Source: an uncultured Corynebacterium sp.
GTDB taxonomy: Bacteria > Actinomycetota > Actinomycetes > Mycobacteriales > Mycobacteriaceae
Assembly (NCBI RefSeq): GCF_946221155.1
Contig: NZ_CAMIAN010000014.1
Location: 1 to 51,915, forward strand
DNA length: 51,915 nt
Direction of reading: 5' to 3'
Part shown: piece by piece, positions 26,545 through 35,189 of the stretch
Position numbering within the stretch: position 1 is the stretch's first letter
Layout of the letters: every line of letters starts with the position of its first letter
The notes under the pieces: generated by a model
What the model saw: the letters and a program-made list of their open reading frames with translations, nothing else
Databases searched by the model: none
What the model was told of the DNA's origin: nothing
Position numbers and translations under genes: made by a program

Positions 26545-26874
26545 ATGCCTCGACCAAAGCACTGCGCCTGGTGTGGCAGGGTGGTTGAACCCGGCCCGAC
26601 AAACCGGCCCCGCAAGTTCTGCAACCAGTCGTGTCGCCAACGCGCCTACGAGCAGCGTGCCCAGTTGGCGGGCACCTCGATCCCCGCGGACTCCGTTATC
26701 CTGTCAGCCCGCGCGGCCGAGAAGTTCCACGATGACCTCTTCGCGCTTCGCTGCGCCGCCGAGGACCTGTGCACGGTTGTAAAGGAAGGGGAGTCGGCCG
26801 AGGTGGTGGAGGAGTTGGCGTCAGAACTAGAGAGCTTGGCCCGCCGCATCGAGCAACTTAGGGGACGCAAGTAG
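26545..26874 (+). CDS. Small zinc-ribbon protein, conserved in actinobacteria
   Basis: The 109-residue protein begins with a probable zinc site: C7 and C10 (CAWC), then C26 and C30 (FCNQSC), followed by a basic RQRAYEQR stretch. The remainder is a pair of acidic helices (about 55-105). It may bind nucleic acid or a protein partner; function unknown. A similar small protein lies beside rbpA in mycobacteria (Rv2049c region). No ribosome-binding site is seen before the ATG at 26545, so the messenger may be leaderless. Confidence 0.82.
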   Translation: MPRPKHCAWCGRVVEPGPTNRPRKFCNQSCRQRAYEQRAQLAGTSIPADSVILSARAAEKFHDDLFALRCAAEDLCTVVKEGESAEVVEELASELESLARRIEQLRGRK

Positions 26875-26895
26875 GAAGGGGCTATGCTATAGGGC

Positions 26896-27579
26896 ATGCG
26901 TAAGGGAATCATCACTCTCGCCGTAATTGGCATGATTGTCGGTGTGCTGATGGCTTTCGGGCCGCTGGTGGCGAACTACTTTAGCGACCGAGGACTGCGA
27001 ACGGCCGACATAACCGCAGGTGGCGAGCCTGCTAGCGTGGGAATGGACGGCTCCTGGCATGTAGTAGGGGGAGCCGGGGACAATGTTTCCCAGGCTGGCT
27101 ACACCTTTGACGAGAAGCTGCCCGCGGGCTCCAAGACCACCTCGGGACGCACCGAGGACGTTGAGGGCGACGTCAAGGTTAAGGAGAAGAAGCTCACCGA
27201 GGGCAAAATCACGGTCGATGTTGCCAGCATCAGCAGCGATGTGGAAAAGCGCGACATCAACGTGCGCAAGAGCATTCTGCACACCGATAAGTTCCCAAAG
27301 GCTTCGTTCACACTGACGGAGCCCGCAGACGTTTCCAAGCTGCCGGACGATGGCACAACCGAAAAGGTAAGGGTTACAGGCGACCTCGAGCTGCGCGGTA
27401 AGAAGAATCCGGTGACCGCCGAGCTAAAGGTTCTGCGCACCGGCGAGCACGTGATCCTGCAGGGCAACATTCCGTTCAAGCGCAGCGACTTTGACATCCA
27501 GACTCCGCAGTTCGTCGCCGCGACAATCGCCGACGAAGGCACCATCGATCTATTGCTGGTGCTGGAACAGTTTAAGTAG
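26896..27579 (+). CDS. YceI-family protein with N-terminal membrane anchor
   Basis: The 227-residue protein has an N-terminal hydrophobic helix (about 6-26) that anchors or exports it, and then a YceI-like lipocalin barrel (about 45-227). The barrel shows TEDVEGDVKVKEKKLTEG, the VEKRDINVRK segment and SILHTDKFPKASFTLT, the typical YceI core, ending with a strand (DLLLVLEQF). YceI proteins bind polyisoprenoid lipids, so a role in isoprenoid handling at the envelope is plausible. A short membrane gene follows after 10 bases. Confidence 0.9.
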   Translation: MRKGIITLAVIGMIVGVLMAFGPLVANYFSDRGLRTADITAGGEPASVGMDGSWHVVGGAGDNVSQAGYTFDEKLPAGSKTTSGRTEDVEGDVKVKEKKLTEGKITVDVASISSDVEKRDINVRKSILHTDKFPKASFTLTEPADVSKLPDDGTTEKVRVTGDLELRGKKNPVTAELKVLRTGEHVILQGNIPFKRSDFDIQTPQFVAATIADEGTIDLLLVLEQFK

Positions 27580-27589
27580 GCTCAGTCGC

Positions 27590-27757
27590 ATGTCTCCAGA
27601 GATGCTCAAGTACTCGCGCATCATGCGCATCGTGGTGCTGTTGTTCTTTACCGGCTATCTGCTGTGGCAGGGCACGGCGCTGACGTATTTCTTCGCCGCG
27701 TTTTGCGTGCTGTTCCTAGCTGCCACTTGCTATCAGCTGTGGCAGTCCAGGGATTAG
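27590..27757 (+). CDS. Small membrane protein of unknown function
   Basis: The 55-residue protein contains two close hydrophobic helices (about 10-28 and 30-47) with a basic start (KYSRIMR) and ends WQSRD. The ATG at 27590 is chosen as the first start after the YceI stop; the frame extends upstream only inside the YceI gene. It is probably cotranscribed with the YceI gene. The spacer of 23 bases to the convergent lipase gene is AT-rich (ATAATATACATTAT) and shows no clear terminator. Confidence 0.65.
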   Translation: MSPEMLKYSRIMRIVVLLFFTGYLLWQGTALTYFFAAFCVLFLAATCYQLWQSRD

Positions 27758-27780
27758 CCGATAATATACATTATGACACT

Positions 27781-29040
27781 TTAGCTTCCTGCCACGTTAG
27801 GCAGCGCCGCACTGCCTTCCACGGAGCCCTGCAGCTGCCCCACCGGCGCCTCGCAGGTGCGCCCCAGCGGCTCCCCGCGGAACCGCTTCAAGATGAAGTC
27901 GATGCCGAACGCGCCGCCTGTGATCGCCTGAATGAAGTGATTGTATTCGCCCACTGGCGGCATGATGTCGTCACGGTACTCGACCTGCGCACCCTTCTCG
28001 CACCACGTGCGCGCCAGTTCCTTCGCTTGGTTGTACTCGACATTCTTGTCATGACGCCCAGATATCACCATCACCGGTGCCACCGGTCGCTTAAGCCCAA
28101 TGCGCTGATCCTCCATAGCTTCTCGAGCCTCAGGCATTTCCTTCAACAGCTCATCGAGCGTCTTACCCGACTTCGTCCACTCGCTAGTCTTCTTGTGCCC
28201 ATACTTGTCCGTAATCTCGCCGGTGCACATCGTGGATAGGTCTTTCAGCGCCTGCTTGCCCTCATCGTTAAGGTGTTTATCCAGCAACGGCTGTAGATGT
28301 GGATAGCGCTCCAGTAGGCCGTTGATCGTGAAGCCGATCGCGCCCATAAGGTCCGAACCGTCGATGTTGCGCTGCACCGCCTCCAGATCCGCTGGCGGCG
28401 CAGATACGTAGGCGCCCACCACGTTGAGCTCCGGCGCGTACTCGCCCGCCGCTTCAACCGCCGCCGCTGACGCACCGCCGCCCTGCGAGTGGCCATAGAA
28501 TGCCACCGGACCATCACCAACCCCAGCCGCGCGTGCCGCGTCCAGCATCGCGTGCGCCTGGTCGTCTCGGTTCATGTACGTGTGCATACCTGGCGTACCC
28601 ATGCCGATATAGTCAGTCACCACCACGCGCACACCCTTGGAGGCAAACACCCAGTCGTAGATGCCCTCCAGATTCACCGCCCGCTTAGCCTTGATTGGAT
28701 CCGGCTGCCCGTCCAGCGGCCAGTTCCTACTCGGCGCGCATTGGTCACCCTGTCCGACCGTTCCGCGGCCGATCACCACAGTCGGTCGCGGCCCCTTGCC
28801 TTTCCATTCCACGACCGGCTCCACAATGTAGCCGCTGACCTGGGTTTTCTTCCCCTCCGACGTAGTCGTCGTGTATTCGATTCGGTCTACCGTCTTCGGC
28901 AATCTCATGTGCAGGTCGCCGAACACATTGGTATATGCGACCTTCTCCCTCTTGGTTATTTGCGCCGCCTCTGCAGGCGACGCGAATCCGGCAAATGCAA
29001 TGACTGTTGCGCATGCGAGCGCTGCTGTTTTCTTGAGCAT
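27781..29040 (-). CDS. Secreted lipase (LIP family)
   Basis: The 419-residue protein has a signal peptide (MLKKTAALACATVIAFAG, cleavage after AEA near 26) and an alpha/beta-hydrolase fold. The nucleophile serine is S185 in FYGHSQGGGA; an aspartate in ISGRHDKNVEY and a histidine in GEYNHFIQ near the end complete the likely triad. The layout matches the secretory lipase family (PF03583) found in skin corynebacteria and fungi. It would release fatty acids from host or environmental lipids. The GH1 gene is divergent, and an inverted repeat lies between them. Confidence 0.9.
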   Translation of the reverse strand: MLKKTAALACATVIAFAGFASPAEAAQITKREKVAYTNVFGDLHMRLPKTVDRIEYTTTTSEGKKTQVSGYIVEPVVEWKGKGPRPTVVIGRGTVGQGDQCAPSRNWPLDGQPDPIKAKRAVNLEGIYDWVFASKGVRVVVTDYIGMGTPGMHTYMNRDDQAHAMLDAARAAGVGDGPVAFYGHSQGGGASAAAVEAAGEYAPELNVVGAYVSAPPADLEAVQRNIDGSDLMGAIGFTINGLLERYPHLQPLLDKHLNDEGKQALKDLSTMCTGEITDKYGHKKTSEWTKSGKTLDELLKEMPEAREAMEDQRIGLKRPVAPVMVISGRHDKNVEYNQAKELARTWCEKGAQVEYRDDIMPPVGEYNHFIQAITGGAFGIDFILKRFRGEPLGRTCEAPVGQLQGSVEGSAALPNVAGS

Positions 29041-29061
29041 TACTTTGTTCTAGCAAACCAA

Positions 29062-29079
29062 TTACCCCCGATGGGGTAA
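29062..29079. promoter_or_regulatory. Perfect inverted repeat between the lipase and GH1 genes, possible operator
   Basis: The arms TTACCCC and GGGGTAA (7 bp, perfect) flank the bases CGAT. The element lies 22 bases before the lipase start and about 50 bases before the GH1 start, within the 89-base divergent spacer where promoters of both genes must lie. Its symmetry and place suit a regulator binding site shared by both genes. No T-run follows, so a terminator is unlikely. Confidence 0.5.
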
Positions 29080-29129
29080 AAACCGAAAACTTTGCCAACG
29101 GAAACTAAGAGCGTCAATAAGTTAAGTGC

Positions 29130-30356
29130 ATGGACCTCAGCAATATCCGCATCGGTACCGCATCGGCCGGCCTGCAGATCGAAGGATCACCGCGCCCTAA
29201 CAACTGGAGCGACTGGGTCGCCAAAGATGGCACTACCCCGCACCCCACTACCGACCACTGGCGCCGCTGGCGCGAACACAACCAGCTCATGAGCGACCTC
29301 GGGCTGCAGATCGCGCGCGTCGGCGTGGAGTGGTCTCGCGTGGAGCCCGAGCCCGGCCGCTACGATCACGACGCACTCCAACGCTACAGGGAAGAGTTCC
29401 TCGACCTGTGCGAACGCGGCATCGAGCCGCTGGTCACCCTGCACCATTTCGGCCACCCCGCCTGGTTCGAAGCCAACGGTGCCTTCACTCGCGAGGCCAA
29501 CGTGGAAATCTTCCTGCGCTACGTCGACGTCGTGCTCGACCACCTAGGCGACGTTGTCACCGACTGGATCACCATCAACGAGCCGAACGTTTTCGCCACC
29601 GAGGCCTACCTCTTCGGCTCTACCCCGCCCGGCCGCGGCGGCCTGCCCAAGGTGCGACCGTGTCTGCGGAACATGGCGGCGGCGCACCTGCTGGCCTACC
29701 AGCGCATCCACTCTCGCCTGGACAGTCCGCGCGTCACCTTCGCCCACCACCGGCGAGTGTTCTCCCCCATGAACCCGCGCAACCCCGTCCACCGGCTACT
29801 AACTCCCCTGGTCGCGTGGCTTTTCCAGGGCGCAATCGAGCCAGCCTTCTTCGAAGGGCGCTTCCATCCCGTGCTCGGTCGCCCCAGCCTCGACCTGCCC
29901 AGTGGCGGGGTCTTCGCCGATGTTGTGGCCATTAACTACTACTCGCGCACGGCAGTGCGCGGTTTTTCTGACGCCACCTTCCCCAACACCCCAACCAATG
30001 ACCTCGGCTGGGAAATCTACCCGCCGGGGATTGCGGAGGTCTCCGCCGATCTCGCGGAGCGCTACCAGCTGCCGGTGTGGATCACGGAGAACGGAACCGC
30101 CGACGCCACGGAACGCTTCCGCTGCGCATTCATCCTCGACCACCTGGCGGAGCTTTCCCGCGTTCCGGAGGTCGAGCGTTACTACCACTGGTGCTTCGTG
30201 GACAACTGGGAGTGGTCCGAGGGCATGGCGCAGAAGTTTGGAGTTGTGGACGTGGATCGGCAGGTCAAACCCGCTGGTCGCCTGTTGCAGGCGCTGATCC
30301 GCGAGGGCGCCATTACCCCAGAGATCGATGCCGAATTCAGAGAGAAGGATCGCTGA
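29130..30356 (+). CDS. Glycoside hydrolase family 1 (beta-glucosidase-like)
   Basis: The 408-residue protein has the GH1 barrel layout: an N-terminal IGTASAGLQIEG, VGVEWSRVEPEPG, the general acid/base Glu E151 in ITINEPNVF, and the nucleophile E320 in ITENGTAD, then DNWEWSEGMAQKFGVV near the C-terminus. It has no signal peptide, so it works in the cytoplasm on imported glycosides or phospho-glycosides. The C-terminal half is shorter than in classic GH1 enzymes. Its stop overlaps the transporter start (TGATG), so the two form one unit for sugar uptake and cleavage. Confidence 0.9.
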   Translation: MDLSNIRIGTASAGLQIEGSPRPNNWSDWVAKDGTTPHPTTDHWRRWREHNQLMSDLGLQIARVGVEWSRVEPEPGRYDHDALQRYREEFLDLCERGIEPLVTLHHFGHPAWFEANGAFTREANVEIFLRYVDVVLDHLGDVVTDWITINEPNVFATEAYLFGSTPPGRGGLPKVRPCLRNMAAAHLLAYQRIHSRLDSPRVTFAHHRRVFSPMNPRNPVHRLLTPLVAWLFQGAIEPAFFEGRFHPVLGRPSLDLPSGGVFADVVAINYYSRTAVRGFSDATFPNTPTNDLGWEIYPPGIAEVSADLAERYQLPVWITENGTADATERFRCAFILDHLAELSRVPEVERYYHWCFVDNWEWSEGMAQKFGVVDVDRQVKPAGRLLQALIREGAITPEIDAEFREKDR

Positions 30357-31568
30357 TGCTGCAGACCCTGACCGCCGCTGAGCGTGAGCCGAAGCTATTT
30401 TATTGGAAGTTCGGGATCGCCTTCTTCGGCTCCGTCTTCGCCTGGGCCGGCCCCACGCAGCTGTTGCTGGGATTGCAGATGATCGAGCTGCGTCCCGATT
30501 CCAAGGAGGATTCCCTCGCCCTCATGATGATGCTCGGCGGCGCGACCGCCGTGGTTACCAGCCTACTGACCGGCTATATCGCCGACCGTAGTTGGTTCTG
30601 GGTGAACCGCTGGGGCAAGCGCTTGCCATGGGTTCTGTTGGCCGCGCCGCTAGTCACGCTGGGCTTGCTGCTGATGTCCTTCAGTCCCAGTTTCTGGGTG
30701 CTCACCGGGCTGTGGTGCCTGGTTCAGGTGTTCGTGGCGTTCGTAACGAATAACCTTATGACGGTTACCGCGGATGTTGTTCCGCAGGAGAAGTTCGGAC
30801 TTGTCTCCGGAATCGTCGGCGCGACCTACACCTTCGGAATCGTCGGCGGGACTGCCGTTGCCGCAGCTTTGCCGATCCAGCAGGCGTACTGGGTTGTGGG
30901 CGTCATTTCCCTAATCTTTGTCTTCCAATTCGCTTTCGGACGCGGCCACGTGGATGTGCACGTGCGCCCCTACAATTCTTTGTCTGCGACGGTCGGCGAC
31001 GAAGGCTCTTACCGGAACTATTGGCTTGTTTTCACCAGTCGTTTCGTGATTCACCTCGCCAATTACACAAGCTTGTTCTACCTGTTGTACTACCTGCGTG
31101 ATCACATTGGCGTGCCCGATCCAGATGCCGGGGTGCTGATGCTAACTCTGCTCTATGCGGTGTTCACCATCATCACCGCATTTATCAGCGGTGGCGTGTC
31201 GGACCGGTTGGGGCGACGGAAGATCCTGGTGGTCGTTTCGGCGCTTGGAGTCGCGGGTGCTACGGGCATGATGACTATCGCCACCGGCATGGGGCTGGTC
31301 TATGCCGCGGCGATGCTGCTGGGGTTGAGTTGGGGTGTGTTCAGCAGCGTGGACCAGGCCATGGTTAACGAGTCGCTACCCAGCAAGAAGAACCGTGCGC
31401 GCGACGTGTCACTGATGTCGCTCACCCAGGGGGGTCAGCAACATGTTCTGCGGCGGCCTGGCGGCCCTCGCGTTGAGGCATTTCGATTACCCCGGCATGT
31501 TCCTGATGTGCAGCATTATCTGTGTCTGCGGCGCCATACTAGTGCTGCCCGTCACCTCCTCAAAGTAG
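30356..31568 (+). pseudogene. Sugar transporter (MFS/GPH-like), frameshifted near its 3' end
   Basis: The first 360 residues form a membrane transporter with about ten hydrophobic helices, including TNNLMTVTADVVPQEKFGLVSGIVGA and SGGVSDRLGRRKILV, typical of MFS proteins of the GPH or SLC45 type. At 31429-31434 there are six G residues. After them the frame becomes hydrophilic and runs to 31675, while one frame over the sequence MFCGGLAALALRHFDYPGMFL and a last helix follow, ending at TAG 31566-31568. Five G residues would restore one protein of about 403 residues. This is a recent mutation, phase variation or a sequencing error. The unmutated protein would take up the substrate of the GH1 enzyme. 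Confidence 0.82.
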
Positions 31569-31571
31569 TGG

Positions 31572-32987
31572 CTAGAACGGTGGCTCCTCTTCGTCCTTCT
31601 GCAATTGTTCGAGCTGCTCGATCTGGCTGTTCAGTTCGTCTCGCGCCAGCTCGGCGATGGCGTTGGCGATCGTGATCTCACTGTTGATCCGCCGCTGAAG
31701 CTCTTCCTTGATTTCTTCGACGGAGGCGCAGTTCAGCATTTTCTGCAGCTCCTCGCGGGTGATAGACAGCCCACGCGGCATCATCGGATCGGCGTTGAGC
31801 TTCTCCTCGTTGAGTTCGCGCACCACTCGCGCCTTGCGAACCCCGCGCTCGGCGAAGTTCTCGCGCGCCAGCGGCCCGTCGGGTACAGTCACCACCTCGT
31901 GGCCGTCTCCGTGAGAGGTCCACACTTCGGTGCCATCGGCGTGCAGCGCAACATCCCAGGTACCCGCCGTCTTTAGGCGGTGATGAGTACGACAAAGGAG
32001 ATGCATATTCGCCGTCGACGAAGGACCGCCGTCAGCATGGCGGTGCACATGGTCGATGTCGCATGTGTACCCCGGCGCATCGCAGCCCGGAAAACGGCAG
32101 TGCCCATCGCGCCCTATTACTGACGCCCGCAGCAGCTCCGTCGGCTGGTACCCCTCCGTCGCGGTGTACCCGGGTGCCGCCAGGTGGGTGACTTTCGCGA
32201 GCCACTCGCAGCTAGCGGCCTCGGACAACCAGTGATCCTCGGCGAAGACTCCGCGGGGCTGCGGGCCGACTGCTTTGTACAGGTTCAAGGTGACCTCGGT
32301 GGTGATGTTCTGTTCGAGCATCTCCAGGAAGGCCTCCCCCATGGAGCATCCGCGCTTCAGGGAGGCCATTTTCACGGCCTTATGCAGCTCCACGCCCCGC
32401 AATCGCGGCACTGTGAGGGTAAACGCGGTGGTCTCGTACTGGCTACGGTCGATCACCAGTTCGGGCGCATTCGTATCCATTGGCGGAGTATCGTCCAATG
32501 GAACCGCTAGCTTGTCCCGGTCGCCCACAATCGCCTTGACCTTGTTGTACGCCGCCCGCGGGGTGGGAACCTGCTGGTTCGGCACGGTGGGCTTAAGAGC
32601 CTTCAGGATCTCCTGTTCCACCTCAGCCCTCTTGTCCGGAGCTACAGCCTCGACAGCCTCGGTGACCTGCTGGATATGGCGAATAGTAAACGCGCCGCTA
32701 CGGAACAGTTGGTGAAGCTGTGGGAAAGCTTCAAGCATCAACCCAGCGTCGGCATAGTTTGCCGCTACTACTTTGCTGATACCGAAGCGCACCGCGAGCT
32801 TGGAAACGTGATCGGGAACGAGGTCGTCCGGCGCCGGAGTAGACTGCTCGACCATCGCGAGATGCGTCAGGTTTAGGGCCCGGGACGTCGCCGTTAGCGG
32901 GTCATCAGAACGCGCAAGCCGGTAATAAGGCTCGGTGGTATCAGGTGGTGGTTCGGCGATGCTTGTGGTGAGTGTTGTGGTGTTCAT
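31572..32987 (-). CDS. DUF222/HNH endonuclease-like protein (13E12 family)
   Basis: The 471-residue protein has an N-terminal DUF222 helical region (about 30-270) and a C-terminal HNH motif (about 320-355): CRFPGCDAPGYTCDIDHV, HADGGPSSTANMHLLCRTHHRLK, with the cysteine pairs that hold zinc. A long acidic tail follows (AIAELARDELNSQIEQLEQ). Such proteins occur in many copies in actinobacterial genomes and may be mobile-element related. The ATG at 32987 follows the ribosome-binding site AAGGGGA. It is convergent with the transporter gene, 3 bases apart. Confidence 0.88.
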   Translation of the reverse strand: MNTTTLTTSIAEPPPDTTEPYYRLARSDDPLTATSRALNLTHLAMVEQSTPAPDDLVPDHVSKLAVRFGISKVVAANYADAGLMLEAFPQLHQLFRSGAFTIRHIQQVTEAVEAVAPDKRAEVEQEILKALKPTVPNQQVPTPRAAYNKVKAIVGDRDKLAVPLDDTPPMDTNAPELVIDRSQYETTAFTLTVPRLRGVELHKAVKMASLKRGCSMGEAFLEMLEQNITTEVTLNLYKAVGPQPRGVFAEDHWLSEAASCEWLAKVTHLAAPGYTATEGYQPTELLRASVIGRDGHCRFPGCDAPGYTCDIDHVHRHADGGPSSTANMHLLCRTHHRLKTAGTWDVALHADGTEVWTSHGDGHEVVTVPDGPLARENFAERGVRKARVVRELNEEKLNADPMMPRGLSITREELQKMLNCASVEEIKEELQRRINSEITIANAIAELARDELNSQIEQLEQLQKDEEEPPF

Positions 32988-33012
32988 GCGATCCCCTTCG
33001 TGAACTAACACA

Positions 33013-33041
33013 ATTTTAGAACACGTAATCGAACCAGTCAA
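33013..33041 (-). promoter_or_regulatory. Sigma-70-type promoter for the HNH endonuclease gene
   Basis: On the minus strand TTGACT (33041-33036) and TAAAAT (33018-33013) are separated by 17 bases, close to the SigA consensus. The start point would be near 33006, giving a leader of about 20 bases with the ribosome-binding site AAGGGGA. The whole 155-base spacer to the divergent dehydrogenase gene is AT-rich compared with its surroundings. A TATACT on the plus strand near 33064 may serve the dehydrogenase. Confidence 0.65.
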
Positions 33042-33142
33042 GTATTTTAGCCAATTAAATGATATACTTCAACCTAAACTAGAACGTTTGAACGAATCTG
33101 CTTTCGTCCCCCAGCCCCCAAATTTCGTGTAAAAATGACATC

Positions 33143-33937
33143 ATGAGCACTTTGGACCTCTCCCAGGAAACCGTCCTCATCACGGGCGCCAGCTCGGGTC
33201 TCGGCAAGGAATTCGCCACCCAACTGGCGGCCAAGGGTGCAAACCTCGTACTGGTCGCACGCCGCCAGGATCGGCTGAACAAGATTGCGGCGGAGATTAA
33301 GAGGCGTCATAAAGTAAAGGTCGAGGTAATAGCCAAAGACCTATCCGAGCACGGCGTGGCGGGCGAAATCTCGTGGGAGCTTTCGACACGCGGGATCACG
33401 GTGACCTCGCTGATCAACAACGCTGGCTTCGCCAACTACGAGTCATTCAGCGACATCCCGACCGACCGCCTCCGTGCGGAAATCGCGGTGAACGTCCACG
33501 CACTGGTGGAGCTGACGCACATGTTCCTGCCTCGCTTCGAGGAACGCGGAAATGGGTTCATTCTGAATGTCGCGTCTATCGCGGGGTTCCAGCCCTCCCC
33601 CGGCATGGTCGTTTATGGTGCAACGAAATCGTTTGTGCTGTCGTTTACGGAGGGTCTGTACGCCGAGCGGAAGGGCTCTGGCGTGCGGATAATGGCGCTC
33701 TGCCCCGGGCCGACGGAGACCGAGTTCTTCCGAGTGGCAGGCAGCGACCGCGCAGACGGCGGTCTGAAGCGCATGAGCAGCCGCGACGTCGTCGCCGATG
33801 GAATCGAATCCTTGCTACGCAAGTCCCCGCCGCCGTCTGTGGTCTCAGGCACCTTCAACAAGGTGCTAATGAGCGTGTCGCAGCGCATGCCGCGGCGCGC
33901 CATGACGGAGATTATGGCGCGGATGATGAAGCGCTAG
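33143..33937 (+). CDS. Short-chain dehydrogenase/reductase
   Basis: The 264-residue protein is a classical NAD(P)-dependent SDR: TGASSGLG at about 13-20 (cofactor binding), NNAG near 90, the catalytic serine in NVASIAG, and the YGATK pair (YxxxK) near 155. The C-terminal SQRMPRRAMTEIMARMMKR is basic and resembles membrane-associating ends of lipid-modifying SDRs. The substrate is unknown. The amidase gene is convergent and overlaps its 3' end by 26 bases. Confidence 0.9.
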   Translation: MSTLDLSQETVLITGASSGLGKEFATQLAAKGANLVLVARRQDRLNKIAAEIKRRHKVKVEVIAKDLSEHGVAGEISWELSTRGITVTSLINNAGFANYESFSDIPTDRLRAEIAVNVHALVELTHMFLPRFEERGNGFILNVASIAGFQPSPGMVVYGATKSFVLSFTEGLYAERKGSGVRIMALCPGPTETEFFRVAGSDRADGGLKRMSSRDVVADGIESLLRKSPPPSVVSGTFNKVLMSVSQRMPRRAMTEIMARMMKR

Positions 33938-35189
33938 CTAAATCCAGCAGAAGGCGCTCGTCGCGGGCAACCAGCTGCACGCCGACTGGCAGGCCATCGC
34001 TTCCTCTACCTGCGGGAATACTCATCGCGGGGTGTCCGGAAACATTCCACAGAGCGGTGTAGGCCACCGATGGCAGACTAGCGATCTGTGCGGCCAGCAT
34101 GCCCTTGCCCGACAGCACACCGGCGCGCGCCGGGCGGGAAGCGACAGTCGGGGTCAGCAGCACGTCAATGTCGTCGAACACTCGATCCAGCTGCTCCCCC
34201 AGCCGATCTGAGAAACCTTCGGCCCAGCGCAGCACCGGACCTTGGGCCCACACACCTGCCGCGCGGGTGACCTTGTGGCGCCTTTCGATGCGGTCGGGAT
34301 ACTCCAGCTCTGCGATCTCCTTGCGAATCCCTGCGAAAAACTGAGTGACGAACGCCGCCGTCGGATCCTTATGCCGCAGCCTGTAGTCGCGCACCTCGTG
34401 GCCCATTCCGCGCAGCCGCTCAGCCATTGCACGCACAGCACGGACATGGTCACGATGCGGTGGGGTTAGCGGCGTTGAGGGTTGCAGGCTCACGCCGATT
34501 CTTAATGACGCCCCCTCGGATTCGGTAGCGACGGAGTCAGAAAGGGCGTCAAAAAGAAGGGTGCAGTCGCGGGCAGAACGGGCGATGGGACCGGCGGTAC
34601 CGAGACGGCACCACAGGTCCTCCCCCGGCAGTGTGCAGCGGGCGGGCTTGAGACCGTACAGGCCGCAGTGCGCGGAGGGAATCCGGATGGACCCGCCACC
34701 ATCGCCGCCGACTGCGAAAGGCACCCAACCAGCGGCAACGGCGACGGCGGAGCCTCCGGAGGAACCGCCCGGGGTAAAGCCCGGATTGTGCGGATTGCGG
34801 GTGATACCGCGGGCCTCGGACTCGGTGAAGGGGAACGCGCCAAAGGCAGGCATAGTGGTTTTGCCCAGGATGATCGCGCCCGCGTTACGCAAGCGACGAA
34901 CGATTTCGTCGTCGGTGGCGGCGGGCGTGGGGTTCGCATTAGTGCCGTAGGTTGTGGGCACTCCGCGGACGTCGACTTCCTCTTTGATGAGCACCGGTAC
35001 ACCGTGCAGTGGGCCAGGATCGGTGCTGGAGTCGAGCTCGGCGGCGGCTTCCAAAGCCTCGTCGTCCAGGAGAACCGAGATGGCATTGAAGTGCCGGTCC
35101 TGAGCGCGGATACGGCGGAGGGCCTTCTCAATGAGCGGCACGGCGCCGCACTCAAGAGCCTCGGCGCGCCATTCGTTAGAGCTGAGCAA
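33912..35189 (-). CDS. Amidase (amidase signature family)
   Basis: The 425-residue protein has the Ser-cisSer-Lys layout of the amidase signature family: the lysine in VLIKEEVDVRG near 70, the glycine/serine loop FTPGGSSGGSAVAVAAG near 135-150 and the nucleophile region GGDGGGSIRIPSAHCGLYGLKP. It lacks the marks of GatA as part of a GatCAB complex (no gatC or gatB nearby), so a catabolic amidase on an unknown substrate is more likely. The start is TTG at 35189, overlapping the 3' end of the FAD dehydrogenase gene by 14 bases, with AAGG before it, so translation is probably coupled. Confidence 0.88.
   Translation of the reverse strand: MLSSNEWRAEALECGAVPLIEKALRRIRAQDRHFNAISVLLDDEALEAAAELDSSTDPGPLHGVPVLIKEEVDVRGVPTTYGTNANPTPAATDDEIVRRLRNAGAIILGKTTMPAFGAFPFTESEARGITRNPHNPGFTPGGSSGGSAVAVAAGWVPFAVGGDGGGSIRIPSAHCGLYGLKPARCTLPGEDLWCRLGTAGPIARSARDCTLLFDALSDSVATESEGASLRIGVSLQPSTPLTPPHRDHVRAVRAMAERLRGMGHEVRDYRLRHKDPTAAFVTQFFAGIRKEIAELEYPDRIERRHKVTRAAGVWAQGPVLRWAEGFSDRLGEQLDRVFDDIDVLLTPTVASRPARAGVLSGKGMLAAQIASLPSVAYTALWNVSGHPAMSIPAGRGSDGLPVGVQLVARDERLLLDLASASSSAP

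Noticed and set aside
31572..32987. Mobile intron or IS element around the HNH gene
   Set aside because: No terminal repeats, target duplication, reverse transcriptase or transposase was seen; the HNH protein stands alone.
33083..33099. SOS-box-like GAACGTTTGAACGAA before the short-chain dehydrogenase
   Set aside because: The second half is in direct rather than inverted orientation, so it does not match the LexA dyad of corynebacteria.
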